Numbered from the stretch's first letter, positions 9,568 to 18,639 are shown. The stretch: 64,000 nucleotides of DNA from Affinundibacterium macrobrachii (GCF_014652415.1 NZ_BMYT01000002.1:186001-250000), one strand, 5' to 3'. Numbers and translations: made by a program. Notes: generated from the letters alone by a model not told the origin.

Positions 9568-10344
9568 ATGACGAAAATAGACGAATCCTCACCAAGCATC
9601 GCTTTGATTACAGGTGGTAGCCGCGGTTTGGGAAGAAGTGCCGCACTGCATCTGGCAAGACATGGTGTCGATATTGTACTCACCTACCAACAACAAAAAG
9701 ATGCGGCTCAAGCGCTGGTGCAAGAGATCCAGCAACTAGGACGTAAAGCAGTTGCTATACAACTGGACGTTGGCAATATCGCCAGCTTTCCTAGTTTTAT
9801 ACAAAGTCTAAGTGAGGCATTAACTACGCATTGGCATACCAATCGATTTACGATGTTACTCAATAATGCGGGTATAGGTGCGCACCAACCGTTTGCTGAA
9901 TTCAGCGAGGAGCAATTTAATCTACTGATGAATGTACATTTGAAAGGCGTGTTCTTTCTCACCCAACAATTGCTACCTCTCATCGAAGATGGTGGTCGCA
10001 TCTTAAATGTGTCGTCAGGTTTAACCCGCTTCTCTTTACCCGGCTACAGCGCATATGCCGCCATGAAAGGCGCAGTTGAAGTACTAACACGCTATTGGGC
10101 AAAAGAACTTGGTGATCGAGGCATCAGCGTCAATGTGCTGGCACCTGGTGCTATCGAAACCGACTTTGGTCACGGCGCAGTACGAGATAACGCTCAACTC
10201 AATCAGTTCGTTGCCAATCAAACAGCCTTAGGACGCGCTGGCTTACCAGACGATATTGGCGCTGTCGCTGCGGCTTTGTTGGTACGAGATACTCAATGGA
10301 TTAACGGTCAACGTATTGAAGCTTCTGGCGGGATGTTTTTGTAA
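9568..10344 (+). CDS. Short-chain dehydrogenase/reductase (SDR)
   Basis: 258 residues; the ATG at 9568 is preceded by AAAGGAAA. It has the classical SDR features: cofactor motif TGGSRGLG at 15-22, NNAG at 99-102, NVSSG around the catalytic Ser150, and catalytic Tyr163 and Lys167 in YAAMK. GAIETDF occurs near the C-terminus and the chain ends NGQRIEASGGMFL, as in FabG-like oxidoreductases. An Arg near the end of strand 2 (QQQK region) would favour NADP but is not decisive. The substrate is unknown. Expression is probably controlled by the divergent LysR gene. Confidence 0.92.
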   Translation: MTKIDESSPSIALITGGSRGLGRSAALHLARHGVDIVLTYQQQKDAAQALVQEIQQLGRKAVAIQLDVGNIASFPSFIQSLSEALTTHWHTNRFTMLLNNAGIGAHQPFAEFSEEQFNLLMNVHLKGVFFLTQQLLPLIEDGGRILNVSSGLTRFSLPGYSAYAAMKGAVEVLTRYWAKELGDRGISVNVLAPGAIETDFGHGAVRDNAQLNQFVANQTALGRAGLPDDIGAVAAALLVRDTQWINGQRIEASGGMFL

Positions 10345-10486
10345 ATAGGCGTAACTCCTCAAATTCGCAGAAACCTAAAATCATCAGCCTTACTGCAACC
10401 AAGTTAATTGTCCTAACACAGCAAGACCTTTTACTATTGCTTAAATGACTCAGGCGGTGAAGTTTAAGGGTTTGGGATTGGGCACC

Positions 10487-12649
10487 TCACAGTTTCAGGT
10501 TGGGGTCCAATTCCAAACTGAGCATTTTATTCTTTTCTTTGACTGGTAAGTTTGTCGCTCTTACCACGTCAGCAAAATCGGCTTTAGTTTTACTGCCCGA
10601 ACTAGTCATATGATTTTGAACCGCTGCGACAAACGATGCGCCTTTCGCTGGATTTGATAAGAATGCTCTGGTTGCAAGCGGCCCCCCACCGTTACCCCGA
10701 AGTATCAAATAGTCTTTTGATTCCTCTTTAGCGGCTTTATCGACAGGACCGTCAGATTTATTTCTGCTTCTAACAGGTCCGCCACTACCTTTTTTTCGCT
10801 CCACATTCATAAGGTCGTCGAACATCCGCCCGATACGAATCGACACCGGTAATAAGTTCACTTTGGTATTGGTTGTCGGTAACACAGACGGTGTCATTCC
10901 TTTTGGTGTCGTGGTGGCGGTGGGCTGATCACGGAGATCTTGCGGTTCTGGTTGGAACATAAAGCCACTAAATGATGGCTGCTGTCCCATATGAATCATG
11001 GTTCCACCGAATGTCGTCGCAGTTTCAAAATACCCTGCAAGAAATCCTGAATTTGTGCGTTTAATTCCTGGCCGTGTATGTTGAGCACTACTATTTGGTT
11101 CAATTACAAGGTCTTGAGCGGTTTGCTTCGATGACTGCAAATTATGAAAATGTGCGCCCTTATTAAAGGCGAGCAATGGAATATTCTTTGTACCACCTTT
11201 ATCAACCGTTCCAGTCCAAAATGTTGGCACCCAACGTCTAAAGGTAACACTAGTGTTCTTTAGATCAGTAGCCGTTTGATTTCCTTTCGTGGGGAGCATA
11301 TTCAAGATCGCACGATTGATGACACCCGCATCAACAAGTTGCTCACCTGTGCGGACATAATCATCACCCTGATATTCAACCTTGACGGAATAATCGAACT
11401 TATGACCATGTGACATCAAATGCTCTGGCACACTTTCCCAACCGCGCATCAAGCCCTGATTGAAATTTTTGTTCTCTTGCGGAGCGAGATTGCCATGTAC
11501 ATCGGCTGTTTGCCCTTCCATCAAAGTATGCTCGACAAGATGGCCCCCATCATAGGTATTACCTAGATTCTGTCGATTGAAAATGGCGCGCTCCATCACT
11601 CCAAAATGACCGTATGGACCGATCACTGAATTGTCTCGATTTTTTGAGTCCGCCTTAGAACTCGATTTTGGGTCGATTGAGGCGACCACCTCTCCCGCTC
11701 GAGAAAACGAGCCAGAATAAGTGGAGTCATTTGGCAAAATTTTCTGCAAGCTATGAAAGGTGTAGCTCTCGCTCAAGCCTGCACTTTTGAAAAATCCCTG
11801 AAATGCGGCGTGGAGAGAGGCTAGCGGTGTTGCCGCGTTTAGCTCGCGAGGTGAGTTAGACTTAAACTTCGATTTACGCTGCATCACCGACTCAGTTACT
11901 ACCGTATTCTTCCAAGAATCTAAAGCCGACGAGCTTTTTGCTTGCGTCAGAACCCCAGCGCTCTTTTTCCTTTGCACTGAGCCAAGCCCTAAGGCTTTTG
12001 CCCCCATCACATCCGCCTCGGTTTCCAAACCCGCATCATCATTCACTGGTGCACCAGCCTTCATCTGCATCGTAGGCTTAACGCGTCCCTGCGCCTGCTG
12101 TACCACATGCCAAGCCTCGTGCGGCAAATGCTGCTCTTGTCCAGGTGCGACATGAATCTCACTACCTTGTGCATAAGCATGCGCATTCAATTGGGCTGGT
12201 TGTGCAGAGTTATAGTGCACCTTCACATGATCCATGCTCATGCCTGATAAAGATTCAATACCCGATTTCAAATTATCAGGAAGACCTGTGTTATTGGGCT
12301 GTGGGGATGTGGTTTCTACCTCGCGGCGCTGCGCCATCAAATCCTGCGTCTGCGCTTGAATTGCCTCTTCATCTTCCATCTTTTGCAGTACGGGCACATC
12401 GGTCATAGCGCTCATAGTTCTCAATTGCGTGCTACGTATACTATTTTGCGCCAGTTGATCAGACAGTTTAAGCTGTCGGGTTTGCGAACTATTGTTAACG
12501 ATATCTTGTAGCCTACGCTGGCTAATCGCTTGTGATCGCTGATCAACAAACACAGGTGGCGCATCGTAAGCCGATGCTTGTTCAACTCGGGCGTGTGCAG
12601 GTTGTGTTGCCTCGGAATGTGCATGCTGCATAGGTACGGCTGAACTCAT
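10487..12649 (-). CDS. DUF4157 (eCIS core domain) protein with nuclease-like C-terminal domain
   Basis: 720 residues. The N-terminal 120 residues are Gln-rich and include one copy of the acidic unit (VLQKMEDEEAIQ) that is repeated six times in the paralogue. The DUF4157 domain spans ~122-222 with HEAWH at 177-181 and is nearly identical to that of the 6659 gene. The C-terminal ~450 residues are unrelated to the paralogue. Residues 366-405 read YDGGHLVEH, then GNLAPQENKNFNQG, then GWE. This order (GGH, N-x-x-P-Q-x4-N, W-E) matches the DRGH/NxxPQ/N/WE pattern of beta-beta-alpha-metal DNA/RNA non-specific endonucleases. I infer an eCIS-associated nuclease effector. Its function is unproven and no immunity gene is identified. 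Confidence 0.82.
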   Translation of the reverse strand: MSSAVPMQHAHSEATQPAHARVEQASAYDAPPVFVDQRSQAISQRRLQDIVNNSSQTRQLKLSDQLAQNSIRSTQLRTMSAMTDVPVLQKMEDEEAIQAQTQDLMAQRREVETTSPQPNNTGLPDNLKSGIESLSGMSMDHVKVHYNSAQPAQLNAHAYAQGSEIHVAPGQEQHLPHEAWHVVQQAQGRVKPTMQMKAGAPVNDDAGLETEADVMGAKALGLGSVQRKKSAGVLTQAKSSSALDSWKNTVVTESVMQRKSKFKSNSPRELNAATPLASLHAAFQGFFKSAGLSESYTFHSLQKILPNDSTYSGSFSRAGEVVASIDPKSSSKADSKNRDNSVIGPYGHFGVMERAIFNRQNLGNTYDGGHLVEHTLMEGQTADVHGNLAPQENKNFNQGLMRGWESVPEHLMSHGHKFDYSVKVEYQGDDYVRTGEQLVDAGVINRAILNMLPTKGNQTATDLKNTSVTFRRWVPTFWTGTVDKGGTKNIPLLAFNKGAHFHNLQSSKQTAQDLVIEPNSSAQHTRPGIKRTNSGFLAGYFETATTFGGTMIHMGQQPSFSGFMFQPEPQDLRDQPTATTTPKGMTPSVLPTTNTKVNLLPVSIRIGRMFDDLMNVERKKGSGGPVRSRNKSDGPVDKAAKEESKDYLILRGNGGGPLATRAFLSNPAKGASFVAAVQNHMTSSGSKTKADFADVVRATNLPVKEKNKMLSLELDPNLKL

Positions 12650-12865
12650 ACTTGAACTCGCTCTCTATCTGCGCGCGACAGTTATAAAGTCGTGCAAAAT
12701 GAAAAATAAGCAATTACTATTCTATTGTTTTTACTAATTTAATATCAAGTATGATAAATGATTTTTACCATAACTTTCTCTTTCACTGCAATCCGAGTTA
12801 GATGCTTACTATATGTTCCACACATAAACCAAGTTCGTAAAGAACAACACTCACATAAAAAGCGC

Positions 12866-13282
12866 ATGACCCATGTGAAAATACCTTCATATTCTTTGTA
12901 CCGCATGAACTTTATTTATACCGCAATCGTAATCGTACTTTGTGTTTGGGCAATCTCTATTTCACTTAACAGGATCGCTGATTCAATTTCTCAAGATACC
13001 TATCGAGCACAGGCGTTAAAGCAGTTTATGGAATATCGTACACATTCTTCGACACTTGAATTCATTCTTATTGGCTCAGAAGCAGAGATCATCAAATCGA
13101 GCGAAGATATTGTTAACAATGAAGGCTGGATTATGTCGTACTCTCTCACATGCTATGCCCGAAACGCTCATGGCGAATATTTTATGTTTGTCTCAAATTA
13201 TGAAGATAAACCATTCTGCAAACACATAAGTCACGCAAATGCTAAGTTAATTTTAGAGCACAAATATCGAGAGCCAATTTGA
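12866..13282 (+). CDS. Hypothetical single-pass membrane protein
   Basis: About 138 residues from an ATG at 12866; another ATG at 12905 is equally possible because neither has a strong Shine-Dalgarno. One transmembrane segment (FIYTAIVIVLCVWAISISL) near the N-terminus is followed by ~100 soluble residues. No family was recognised. It sits upstream of, and divergent from, the second DUF4157 gene, so a link (for example immunity) is possible, but nothing in the sequence proves it. Base composition is A/T-rich compared with neighbours. Confidence 0.45.
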   Translation: MTHVKIPSYSLYRMNFIYTAIVIVLCVWAISISLNRIADSISQDTYRAQALKQFMEYRTHSSTLEFILIGSEAEIIKSSEDIVNNEGWIMSYSLTCYARNAHGEYFMFVSNYEDKPFCKHISHANAKLILEHKYREPI

Positions 13283-13357
13283 GTTGTTTTCAAATTAGAA
13301 GATCAATATAAGCCGCAATATATGATCGACTGAGCCGCAAATTATCTCGCGCTAAAA

Positions 13358-13999
13358 TCATTCTTTGCTACGCAAACAATACACAGCTTCGGTCGCGGAT
13401 GTTTTTCCTTTCATACCGCCTTCTACCTCAGCGGTATGCAAGACCTCAATCGCATAAGCGCCTGCGTAGTGTTGTTCTACTTCCGATCGGGAAATCGAAA
13501 ATGGTGGTCCGTCAACGACGTTTTGATCGTACTCATAGGTGATTAGTAATTGCGGCGCGTTGTCACTAAGGTCTAACAAATGCTTGGTGTAAGCTTGGCG
13601 CATCGTCAGTGGCAAGGCGACTAAGGCTGCGCGATCATAGATTGCATCAATGCGACCTAGGTGTTCTGCCGTAAGCTCAAAAAAATCGCCCACAAAAATA
13701 CGTAACTGGGTCGTTTGATAGCAGCGCATACCTAGTACATCGCTGATCTCAGGCTGCACGCCAAGGTCTGCAAATAATTCTTGAACCGCGACTTCGCTCA
13801 ATTCCACACCAACAAGCTGCAATCCAAGCTGCAAGAAGTAACTGACATCTCTAGTCTTACCACACAAGGGCAAGAACACAGTTTGCCCAGCTTGCAAGCC
13901 GAGGGTCGGAAAATACGCGGGCAAATACGGATTGATCTGCTCGCGATGAAACCCAATCTCGCGGCGTTGCCATTTGTCGTGCCAAAATTGTGCATCCAT
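13358..13999 (-). CDS. tpm: Thiopurine S-methyltransferase
   Basis: 213 residues, the usual length of bacterial TPMT. The start MDAQFWHDKWQRREIGFH is the family signature, with W6/W10 and the conserved FH. The SAM-binding part includes VFLPLCGKTRDVSYF and VGVELSEVAV, and DRAALVALP follows later. TPMT methylates thiopurines and, in bacteria, selenium and tellurium oxyanions, which links it to metalloid detoxification. It is transcribed divergently from a MerR gene, and its promoter has the 19-bp spacer typical of MerR-activated promoters (14078-14108). Confidence 0.93.
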   Translation of the reverse strand: MDAQFWHDKWQRREIGFHREQINPYLPAYFPTLGLQAGQTVFLPLCGKTRDVSYFLQLGLQLVGVELSEVAVQELFADLGVQPEISDVLGMRCYQTTQLRIFVGDFFELTAEHLGRIDAIYDRAALVALPLTMRQAYTKHLLDLSDNAPQLLITYEYDQNVVDGPPFSISRSEVEQHYAGAYAIEVLHTAEVEGGMKGKTSATEAVYCLRSKE

Positions 14000-14077
14000 A
14001 TCATCCTCGCTAAGTTTGATTAAGAGAACCCTGTACGCACAGCAAGTTGCGCACGAGTCTCATCGATTGAAGACATT

Positions 14078-14108
14078 AGCATACAAGTTCAAGTACACTT
14101 GAAGTCAA
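14078..14108 (-). promoter_or_regulatory. MerR-type promoter and operator for tpm
   Basis: On the minus strand, -35 TTGACT (14103-14108) and -10 TATGCT (14078-14083) are separated by 19 bases. The perfect dyad TTCAAGTACACTTGAA (14088-14103) fills the spacer. An overlong 19-bp spacer with an internal palindrome is the hallmark of promoters activated by DNA distortion by MerR-family proteins. Confidence 0.82.
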
Positions 14109-14129
14109 GGATTTTTTTGGAGTAAGACG

Positions 14130-14534
14130 ATGGACATAGCCGAAGTGGTCAAACAAACTAGCATCCCCGCCTCACGTTTGCGTTATTACGAAGAACTCGG
14201 TCTAATCACCAGTCACAGTCGCAAAGGTCTGCGACGTCAATACGCGCCCGAGGTTCTTGAGACCATCGGATTTATCATATTGGCTCAGTCTGCCGGCTTT
14301 TCGCTGGCGGATATCAAAAATCTATTAGGGCCGGCAACACAAGGAAAACAACAGCTAAAACGCGATATGCTCGCCAACAAAGCAGCAGAAATCGACCGCC
14401 AAGTTCGCCAGCTACAAGCTATCGCTAAGAGCCTGCGCCATGCCGCCGTATGCCCAGCAAGCAGTCATTTTGAATGTCCGAGCTTTTTAAAACTTATGCG
14501 TAATGCGATGAAGCTTGGTAAAGGAGCACGCTAG
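14130..14534 (+). CDS. MerR-family transcriptional regulator
   Basis: 134 residues. The N-terminus MDIAEVVKQTSIPASRLRYYEELGLI is the MerR winged helix-turn-helix, followed by QSAGFSLADIKNLLG and a coiled-coil dimerisation helix (~75-110). A short C-terminal tail holds two cysteines (AAVCPASSHFECPSF), which could bind a metal or sense redox state; the spacing differs from the CxxC of SoxR and from classical MerR. It is divergent from tpm, and the dyad between them suits both activation of tpm and autoregulation. The inducer is unknown; metalloid or electrophile stress would fit the TPMT partner. Confidence 0.9.
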   Translation: MDIAEVVKQTSIPASRLRYYEELGLITSHSRKGLRRQYAPEVLETIGFIILAQSAGFSLADIKNLLGPATQGKQQLKRDMLANKAAEIDRQVRQLQAIAKSLRHAAVCPASSHFECPSFLKLMRNAMKLGKGAR

Positions 14535-14920
14535 GGTCGATTCATAGGAACAATGACAGCACCCAATTGGCTGACTGGCAATGCTATCGGCATCATGGTT
14601 TTTACTATTGAATTATTAGTGAATGCTAAAAGGCGAGGCCATATCGTATTAGCATATTTTCAGTCGACAGTTTCGAAGAAATGATGTGCGAAGCTTGTAC
14701 AGCGATCAAAAAAGTTTTAGTACGCCTGAAATCACATTCTACGAGGTGGTATCTAATCGAAACTTTCCTTCTCCTTTTCTTTGTTGGGTAGCAAGCGACT
14801 GGCGGCGGAGTGCACTGGCTGGTCGCAAGAGCTAGTACTTTTATGCTAAAAATTGTGGTGCTGATGCAGGCTTCTTACACTAGCTGTCTTTACAGGCCGA
14901 TACTTTTGACCGAGATACTT
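14535..14920. other. Intergenic region, 386 bases
   Basis: No supported gene. The frame that runs into the lipoprotein from 14810 lacks family features and a signal peptide, so the region is treated as non-coding. Confidence 0.45.
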
Positions 14921-15862
14921 ATGTTCTTATTCACTATCAAACCACCACGTGCATTCACTCTATTCGCCCTCGCATTGACAGGATTGAGCTTGAGCGCTTG
15001 CCAAACCGTACAAGATCAACGCATACCGCTGCCAGCAGACTTTGAACAACGAGCGGAAATGATCATCATACGCAAGCCCATCGCACAATATAAAGACCAG
15101 CACTTCGAACAAAACACGCCGCAATTTTTGGTGCGAGCAATGCATATTTCACGCGAAAAATCTGAACGCAGTGAACAACTTTTTTCAAGTAGCGGAATCA
15201 GTGGCTTACAACTAACCGGGGCAGATCGCTTTACCCGCTTTTTGTGGAATGAAGTCTTAGGGATGCGTTCAACGATACGGCAACAGTACAAACTCGCCAG
15301 CGAACGTGCATATCGCTTTCAAGTGCTTACCGCGGTAAGCTCTACGCTAATTCCAGAACCAGTCGATGTGCAATGCCAACTCTATCAACTAGATGATGTC
15401 GCCCATGTAGAACAACAGAAGCGTGACCGCCAAGGCAGGGATAGAAATACTACTACGACAGAACGCGATCGGCTCTACAGCTTCTTACGCTGCGAGCTGA
15501 TCTTGCAGGATCAAGTCTGGCAACTCGGTCTTGACGCCGAAGGCAGTCAAGTACCAAGTATAGAATTAGGGCGCCCTATTTCCGAGAGTGCAAACGACTT
15601 CTACCTGATCGAACATGAAAAAGGACGCCAATTCTTAGTCGATGGCGAATGGCGCAACTTGCCATTCGCCGTTGCCGCCACATCCGGTCTGCATTTTTAC
15701 AAAGACAATGCGCATGTAGCAGCGATGTCGTTTGAAGGACAAACACCAAAAATCTGGATAGAAAAAAGCAATGATACAAACGCGAAAAAGATACTCTTCG
15801 CAGCCTCTTACGCACTCATGATGTATGACTGGCTCGACCAAGAATGGCGCAGCCCGCTTTGA
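14921..15862 (+). CDS. Putative lipoprotein of unknown function
   Basis: 313 residues from the ATG at 14921. I chose this start because it gives a typical lipoprotein signal: a hydrophobic run FTLFALALTGLSLSAC ending in the lipobox LSAC. The mature protein should be lipidated on that cysteine. The rest is soluble, mixed and moderately charged, with no motif I recognise. An odd feature is a basic/acidic stretch RDRQGRDRNTTTTERDRL in the middle. Neighbours give no clue. Confidence 0.72.
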   Translation: MFLFTIKPPRAFTLFALALTGLSLSACQTVQDQRIPLPADFEQRAEMIIIRKPIAQYKDQHFEQNTPQFLVRAMHISREKSERSEQLFSSSGISGLQLTGADRFTRFLWNEVLGMRSTIRQQYKLASERAYRFQVLTAVSSTLIPEPVDVQCQLYQLDDVAHVEQQKRDRQGRDRNTTTTERDRLYSFLRCELILQDQVWQLGLDAEGSQVPSIELGRPISESANDFYLIEHEKGRQFLVDGEWRNLPFAVAATSGLHFYKDNAHVAAMSFEGQTPKIWIEKSNDTNAKKILFAASYALMMYDWLDQEWRSPL

Positions 15863-15969
15863 GTAGATTGTGACATTGTGACTAAGCTCAACTCTCGAAC
15901 TTCAGGCGGATGCAACGCATCTCCGCATAGTACGTGTCACAGCAAGGCTTTATCATCGCATTGTTCGTA

Positions 15970-16284
15970 TCAATCGCAATACGCCTTTGTAAAATCACAC
16001 CCACATTTCATGCATTGTCGGTTCACAGAACCAGCATAGTAAGTTCCATTTGCAGTTCTTTTCCCTTGATAGGAAACAGAGGTACCACAATTTGGACATC
16101 GAACGCGGAACGCTAAAACATTGCCGATTAAGATCCACCCAAAAAATACGTATGGCATATGATCGCTTGCAGCGAACAAACTACCAATCAACAACCCGAC
16201 AACGATGACGAAAAGGATTACCGACCAAAACTTTAAACGAACTGACATTTTCATACGCGGTTTGCTTTCTCCAAAGTTGGACAT
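15970..16284 (-). CDS. Small membrane protein with C-terminal zinc ribbon
   Basis: 104 residues from the ATG at 16284, with a GAGG site 9 bases upstream. Two hydrophobic segments (SVILFVIVVGLLIGSLF and MPYVFFGWILIGNVLAF) are followed by CPNCG and CMKCG, a four-cysteine zinc-ribbon-like pair separated by ~25 residues. The ribbon should lie on one side of the membrane after the second helix. Function is unknown. Confidence 0.65.
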   Translation of the reverse strand: MSNFGESKPRMKMSVRLKFWSVILFVIVVGLLIGSLFAASDHMPYVFFGWILIGNVLAFRVRCPNCGTSVSYQGKRTANGTYYAGSVNRQCMKCGCDFTKAYCD

Positions 16285-16743
16285 CGACAGCAGCCTCAAA
16301 GGTCAATTTTACTTTAAGCTCTACGTGAAGAGCTAGAGCTTGGTAAGCAACATCAAACGCCTAGGAGACCCATGACTCGAATTTCAAGTGCGATGGGAGG
16401 TGGGAAAACAGGATGTATCGATCATCTTTCGTATCCATGTCAATCTATTCACATCGGGTAATCCATGTACTTCACGTGCCGTCAAAGGCTATTACATCGC
16501 ACCGCCAGGCATCAAAAGGTCGTGCTAACAACGCCCCAATCAAAAATAGAAAAGAAGATTAACGCTGATGAGCAATACCGCTTACCGATGTGGCATAGCG
16601 GCATCACCTACGATGCTCTAATTCATTATGAAATAGAGCAGCGGTGCGAATGACTAAGACATTCACACCTGCTATTTAACTGCTGTGAAATTAAATACGC
16701 CTTACTTACACAAGCGATTAAGGCAACTATCGATTTCAAAACA
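16285..16743. other. Intergenic region, 459 bases
   Basis: No supported gene. An imperfect inverted repeat (AGCAGcGGTGcGAATG / CATTCaCACCtGCT, about 16638-16672) may terminate transcription of prfH. A 62-codon frame at 16465 lacks a ribosome-binding site and family features. Confidence 0.4.
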
Positions 16744-17367
16744 TCACCGACGCTTAAACTCAAGACCCACAAACACCAAACCCGCACCGCCACGTTCTAA
16801 TTCGAAATGACTCAATCGCCGATCACGATTTTGTTGGAGCGCTCGCTGCTCGTCACGCTCTGCTAATTTTTGCGCAATCAAAAGCTGTGCCAATTTTTTA
16901 TTCGCATATTGGCTACGCTCGGTTTGTACCTTCACACTGATTCCACTTGCCAAATGCGTGGCACGAATTGCGCTATCGGTCTTGTTGACGTGTTGCCCGC
17001 CCGGGCCGCTGGCGCGACATGCTTGGAATTTGATGGTGTCATCAGCGGTGCACTCGTCATTTTGAAACAAGCGCAAACCGATGAACCAATTTTTGCGCGG
17101 ATATCGTAAGCGATAAGGGCTTTCGCAAATCCACTGTAGGCTGCCCTGCCACTCTTGTATCCATGCGGTTGATGAATTTTCATTTTCACCCTCGAGACTC
17201 AACAACAAAGATTTATAATTGGATGCGCGCGCAGCACTAACGCTCTCAATTAACTCTAGACGACAAGCATGGCGCTTCGCCTCAGCTTGCAAGGTTTGCC
17301 AAACCTTCGCCACGCCTAGACAACATTCTTCTGGCCCTTGTCCAGCGCTGATTTGTACTAAGATCAT
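16744..17367 (-). CDS. prfH: Peptide chain release factor H
   Basis: 207 residues from the ATG at 17367 (AGGAAGG site 8 bases ahead). The catalytic GGQ is at 123-125 in RASGPGGQHVNKTDSA, which triggers peptidyl-tRNA hydrolysis. The N-terminal codon-recognition domain is shorter and unlike RF1/RF2, as in PrfH. A basic tail (QQNRDRRLSHFELERG) follows. PrfH releases peptides from ribosomes damaged in the 16S rRNA decoding centre, after which RtcB reseals the rRNA. The ATG overlaps the rtcB stop codon (ATGA), so the two are translationally coupled. Confidence 0.94.
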   Translation of the reverse strand: MILVQISAGQGPEECCLGVAKVWQTLQAEAKRHACRLELIESVSAARASNYKSLLLSLEGENENSSTAWIQEWQGSLQWICESPYRLRYPRKNWFIGLRLFQNDECTADDTIKFQACRASGPGGQHVNKTDSAIRATHLASGISVKVQTERSQYANKKLAQLLIAQKLAERDEQRALQQNRDRRLSHFELERGGAGLVFVGLEFKRR

Positions 17368-18524
17368 ACGCAGCACCTTCCTGAAGTTTTATAACTGATC
17401 AAAGGCTTGAGCTTGGCAACCACCTTGATTAAACCTGCTTCTTGTAGCGATGTAATCACACTGTCGATAGGTTTATAGGCCTCGGGGGCTTCTTCAAAGA
17501 TCAAGCCTTTGTCGTGGCATACCACCCGACTATCGAGCGCGGTTCTGCTTAATTGCGCAGCCGTGTAACGTTGCTTGAGACGCGCTTCACATTCGCTACG
17601 CATCCACTTTCGCCCAGCGCCATGCGCTAAGGAAAATAGACTCTGGCTTGCCATTTCGCCGCGTACAGCTTGTACTACAAAAGAGTAATCACCACGTGAA
17701 CCTGGGATCACAATCAAACCCTCGTCCGCAGGCGCGGCGCCTTTTCTGTGCAAGAAGCCACGCACGCCATCGATGCTAACTTCACTCAAGAAATTATGAT
17801 GAATGTCTAGTACGGTTTCAGCATCCGTCGCCAAATTCGCGCAAATACGCTCAGCGATTAAACGTCGATTACACAACGCAAAATCTAAAGCCTGCTGATG
17901 TTGCTGCCAATAGACGATTGCGGCGGTGTTGTCTTCAGCGAGCCCGAGATGCCCAAACTGATCAATATGTTTGCGCAAAATGTGCCCACCCAAACCGCGT
18001 GAGCCGCTATGCACCAACAACATCACTTGTTTGCGATCTAATCCATGCGCAGAAAAAATGTCTTGATCAAACACTTCGATGATTTGCTGTAACTCGGCAA
18101 AATGATTGCCACCGCCTATCGTACCCAAGCTTTGTTCAAAACCACTATCTTGCAGTTGAAAAAAGCGCACGCGCTCGCGCCAAACATCATTTTGCTCTAT
18201 CAAAGGAGCATCGATGTTGCCCAAACGTTTCACTAATTTATCTAGCGAGATCTTAGCAATCGAGAGATCGGTTTTTAGCAAGCGCATACCGCAACCGATG
18301 TCGCCACCAATCAATGCGGGATAGAAGCGGCCAGTCGAAAAGAAAGCCGCGCCCACAGGATAGCCGCGCCCCGGATGTAAATCCGGCATACCAACCACCC
18401 TGTGCATGCCAGGCAGTTTTGCTGTTGTTTGTAATTGTTGGATTGCGCCTCCTTCAATCCATGTTTTTGGTGAGGCGATCACAGAAACATTTTCTGCGAT
18501 GATTTGTAATGAGGAATTGCCCAT
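17364..18524 (-). CDS. rtcB: RtcB-family RNA 3'-phosphate/5'-OH ligase
   Basis: 386 residues. Metal-binding motifs are GGDIGCG at 73-79 and GGGNHF; HSGSRGLG and HHNF follow, and LAHGAGRKW contains the histidine (His301) expected to form the GMP intermediate. RtcB joins 3'-phosphate and 5'-hydroxyl RNA ends using GTP. Its fusion-tight pairing with prfH marks the RtcB2 subgroup dedicated to repairing 16S rRNA cleaved by ribotoxins. A structured leader with its own promoter and a short ORF precedes it. The Shine-Dalgarno AGGT lies inside a hairpin (18534-18551). Confidence 0.94.
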   Translation of the reverse strand: MGNSSLQIIAENVSVIASPKTWIEGGAIQQLQTTAKLPGMHRVVGMPDLHPGRGYPVGAAFFSTGRFYPALIGGDIGCGMRLLKTDLSIAKISLDKLVKRLGNIDAPLIEQNDVWRERVRFFQLQDSGFEQSLGTIGGGNHFAELQQIIEVFDQDIFSAHGLDRKQVMLLVHSGSRGLGGHILRKHIDQFGHLGLAEDNTAAIVYWQQHQQALDFALCNRRLIAERICANLATDAETVLDIHHNFLSEVSIDGVRGFLHRKGAAPADEGLIVIPGSRGDYSFVVQAVRGEMASQSLFSLAHGAGRKWMRSECEARLKQRYTAAQLSRTALDSRVVCHDKGLIFEEAPEAYKPIDSVITSLQEAGLIKVVAKLKPLISYKTSGRCCV

Positions 18525-18533
18525 TCGGTTTCA

Positions 18534-18551
18534 ACCTGTAAAAGTGCAGGT
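18534..18551 (-). promoter_or_regulatory. Hairpin covering the rtcB ribosome-binding site
   Basis: ACCTG and CAGGT pair around an 8-base loop. On the mRNA, the AGGT that would be the rtcB Shine-Dalgarno (9 bases before the ATG) is the 3' arm. This could lower translation until the hairpin is opened. The stem is short, so the effect is speculative. Confidence 0.35.
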
Positions 18552-18639
18552 CGTCGCCAGGACGTGTTGATCGTAAATCTATTTAGCTAAAAATCTGCTG
18601 AATCTGACTATTCAGATTGAAGAGGTAAAAGAAATACGC

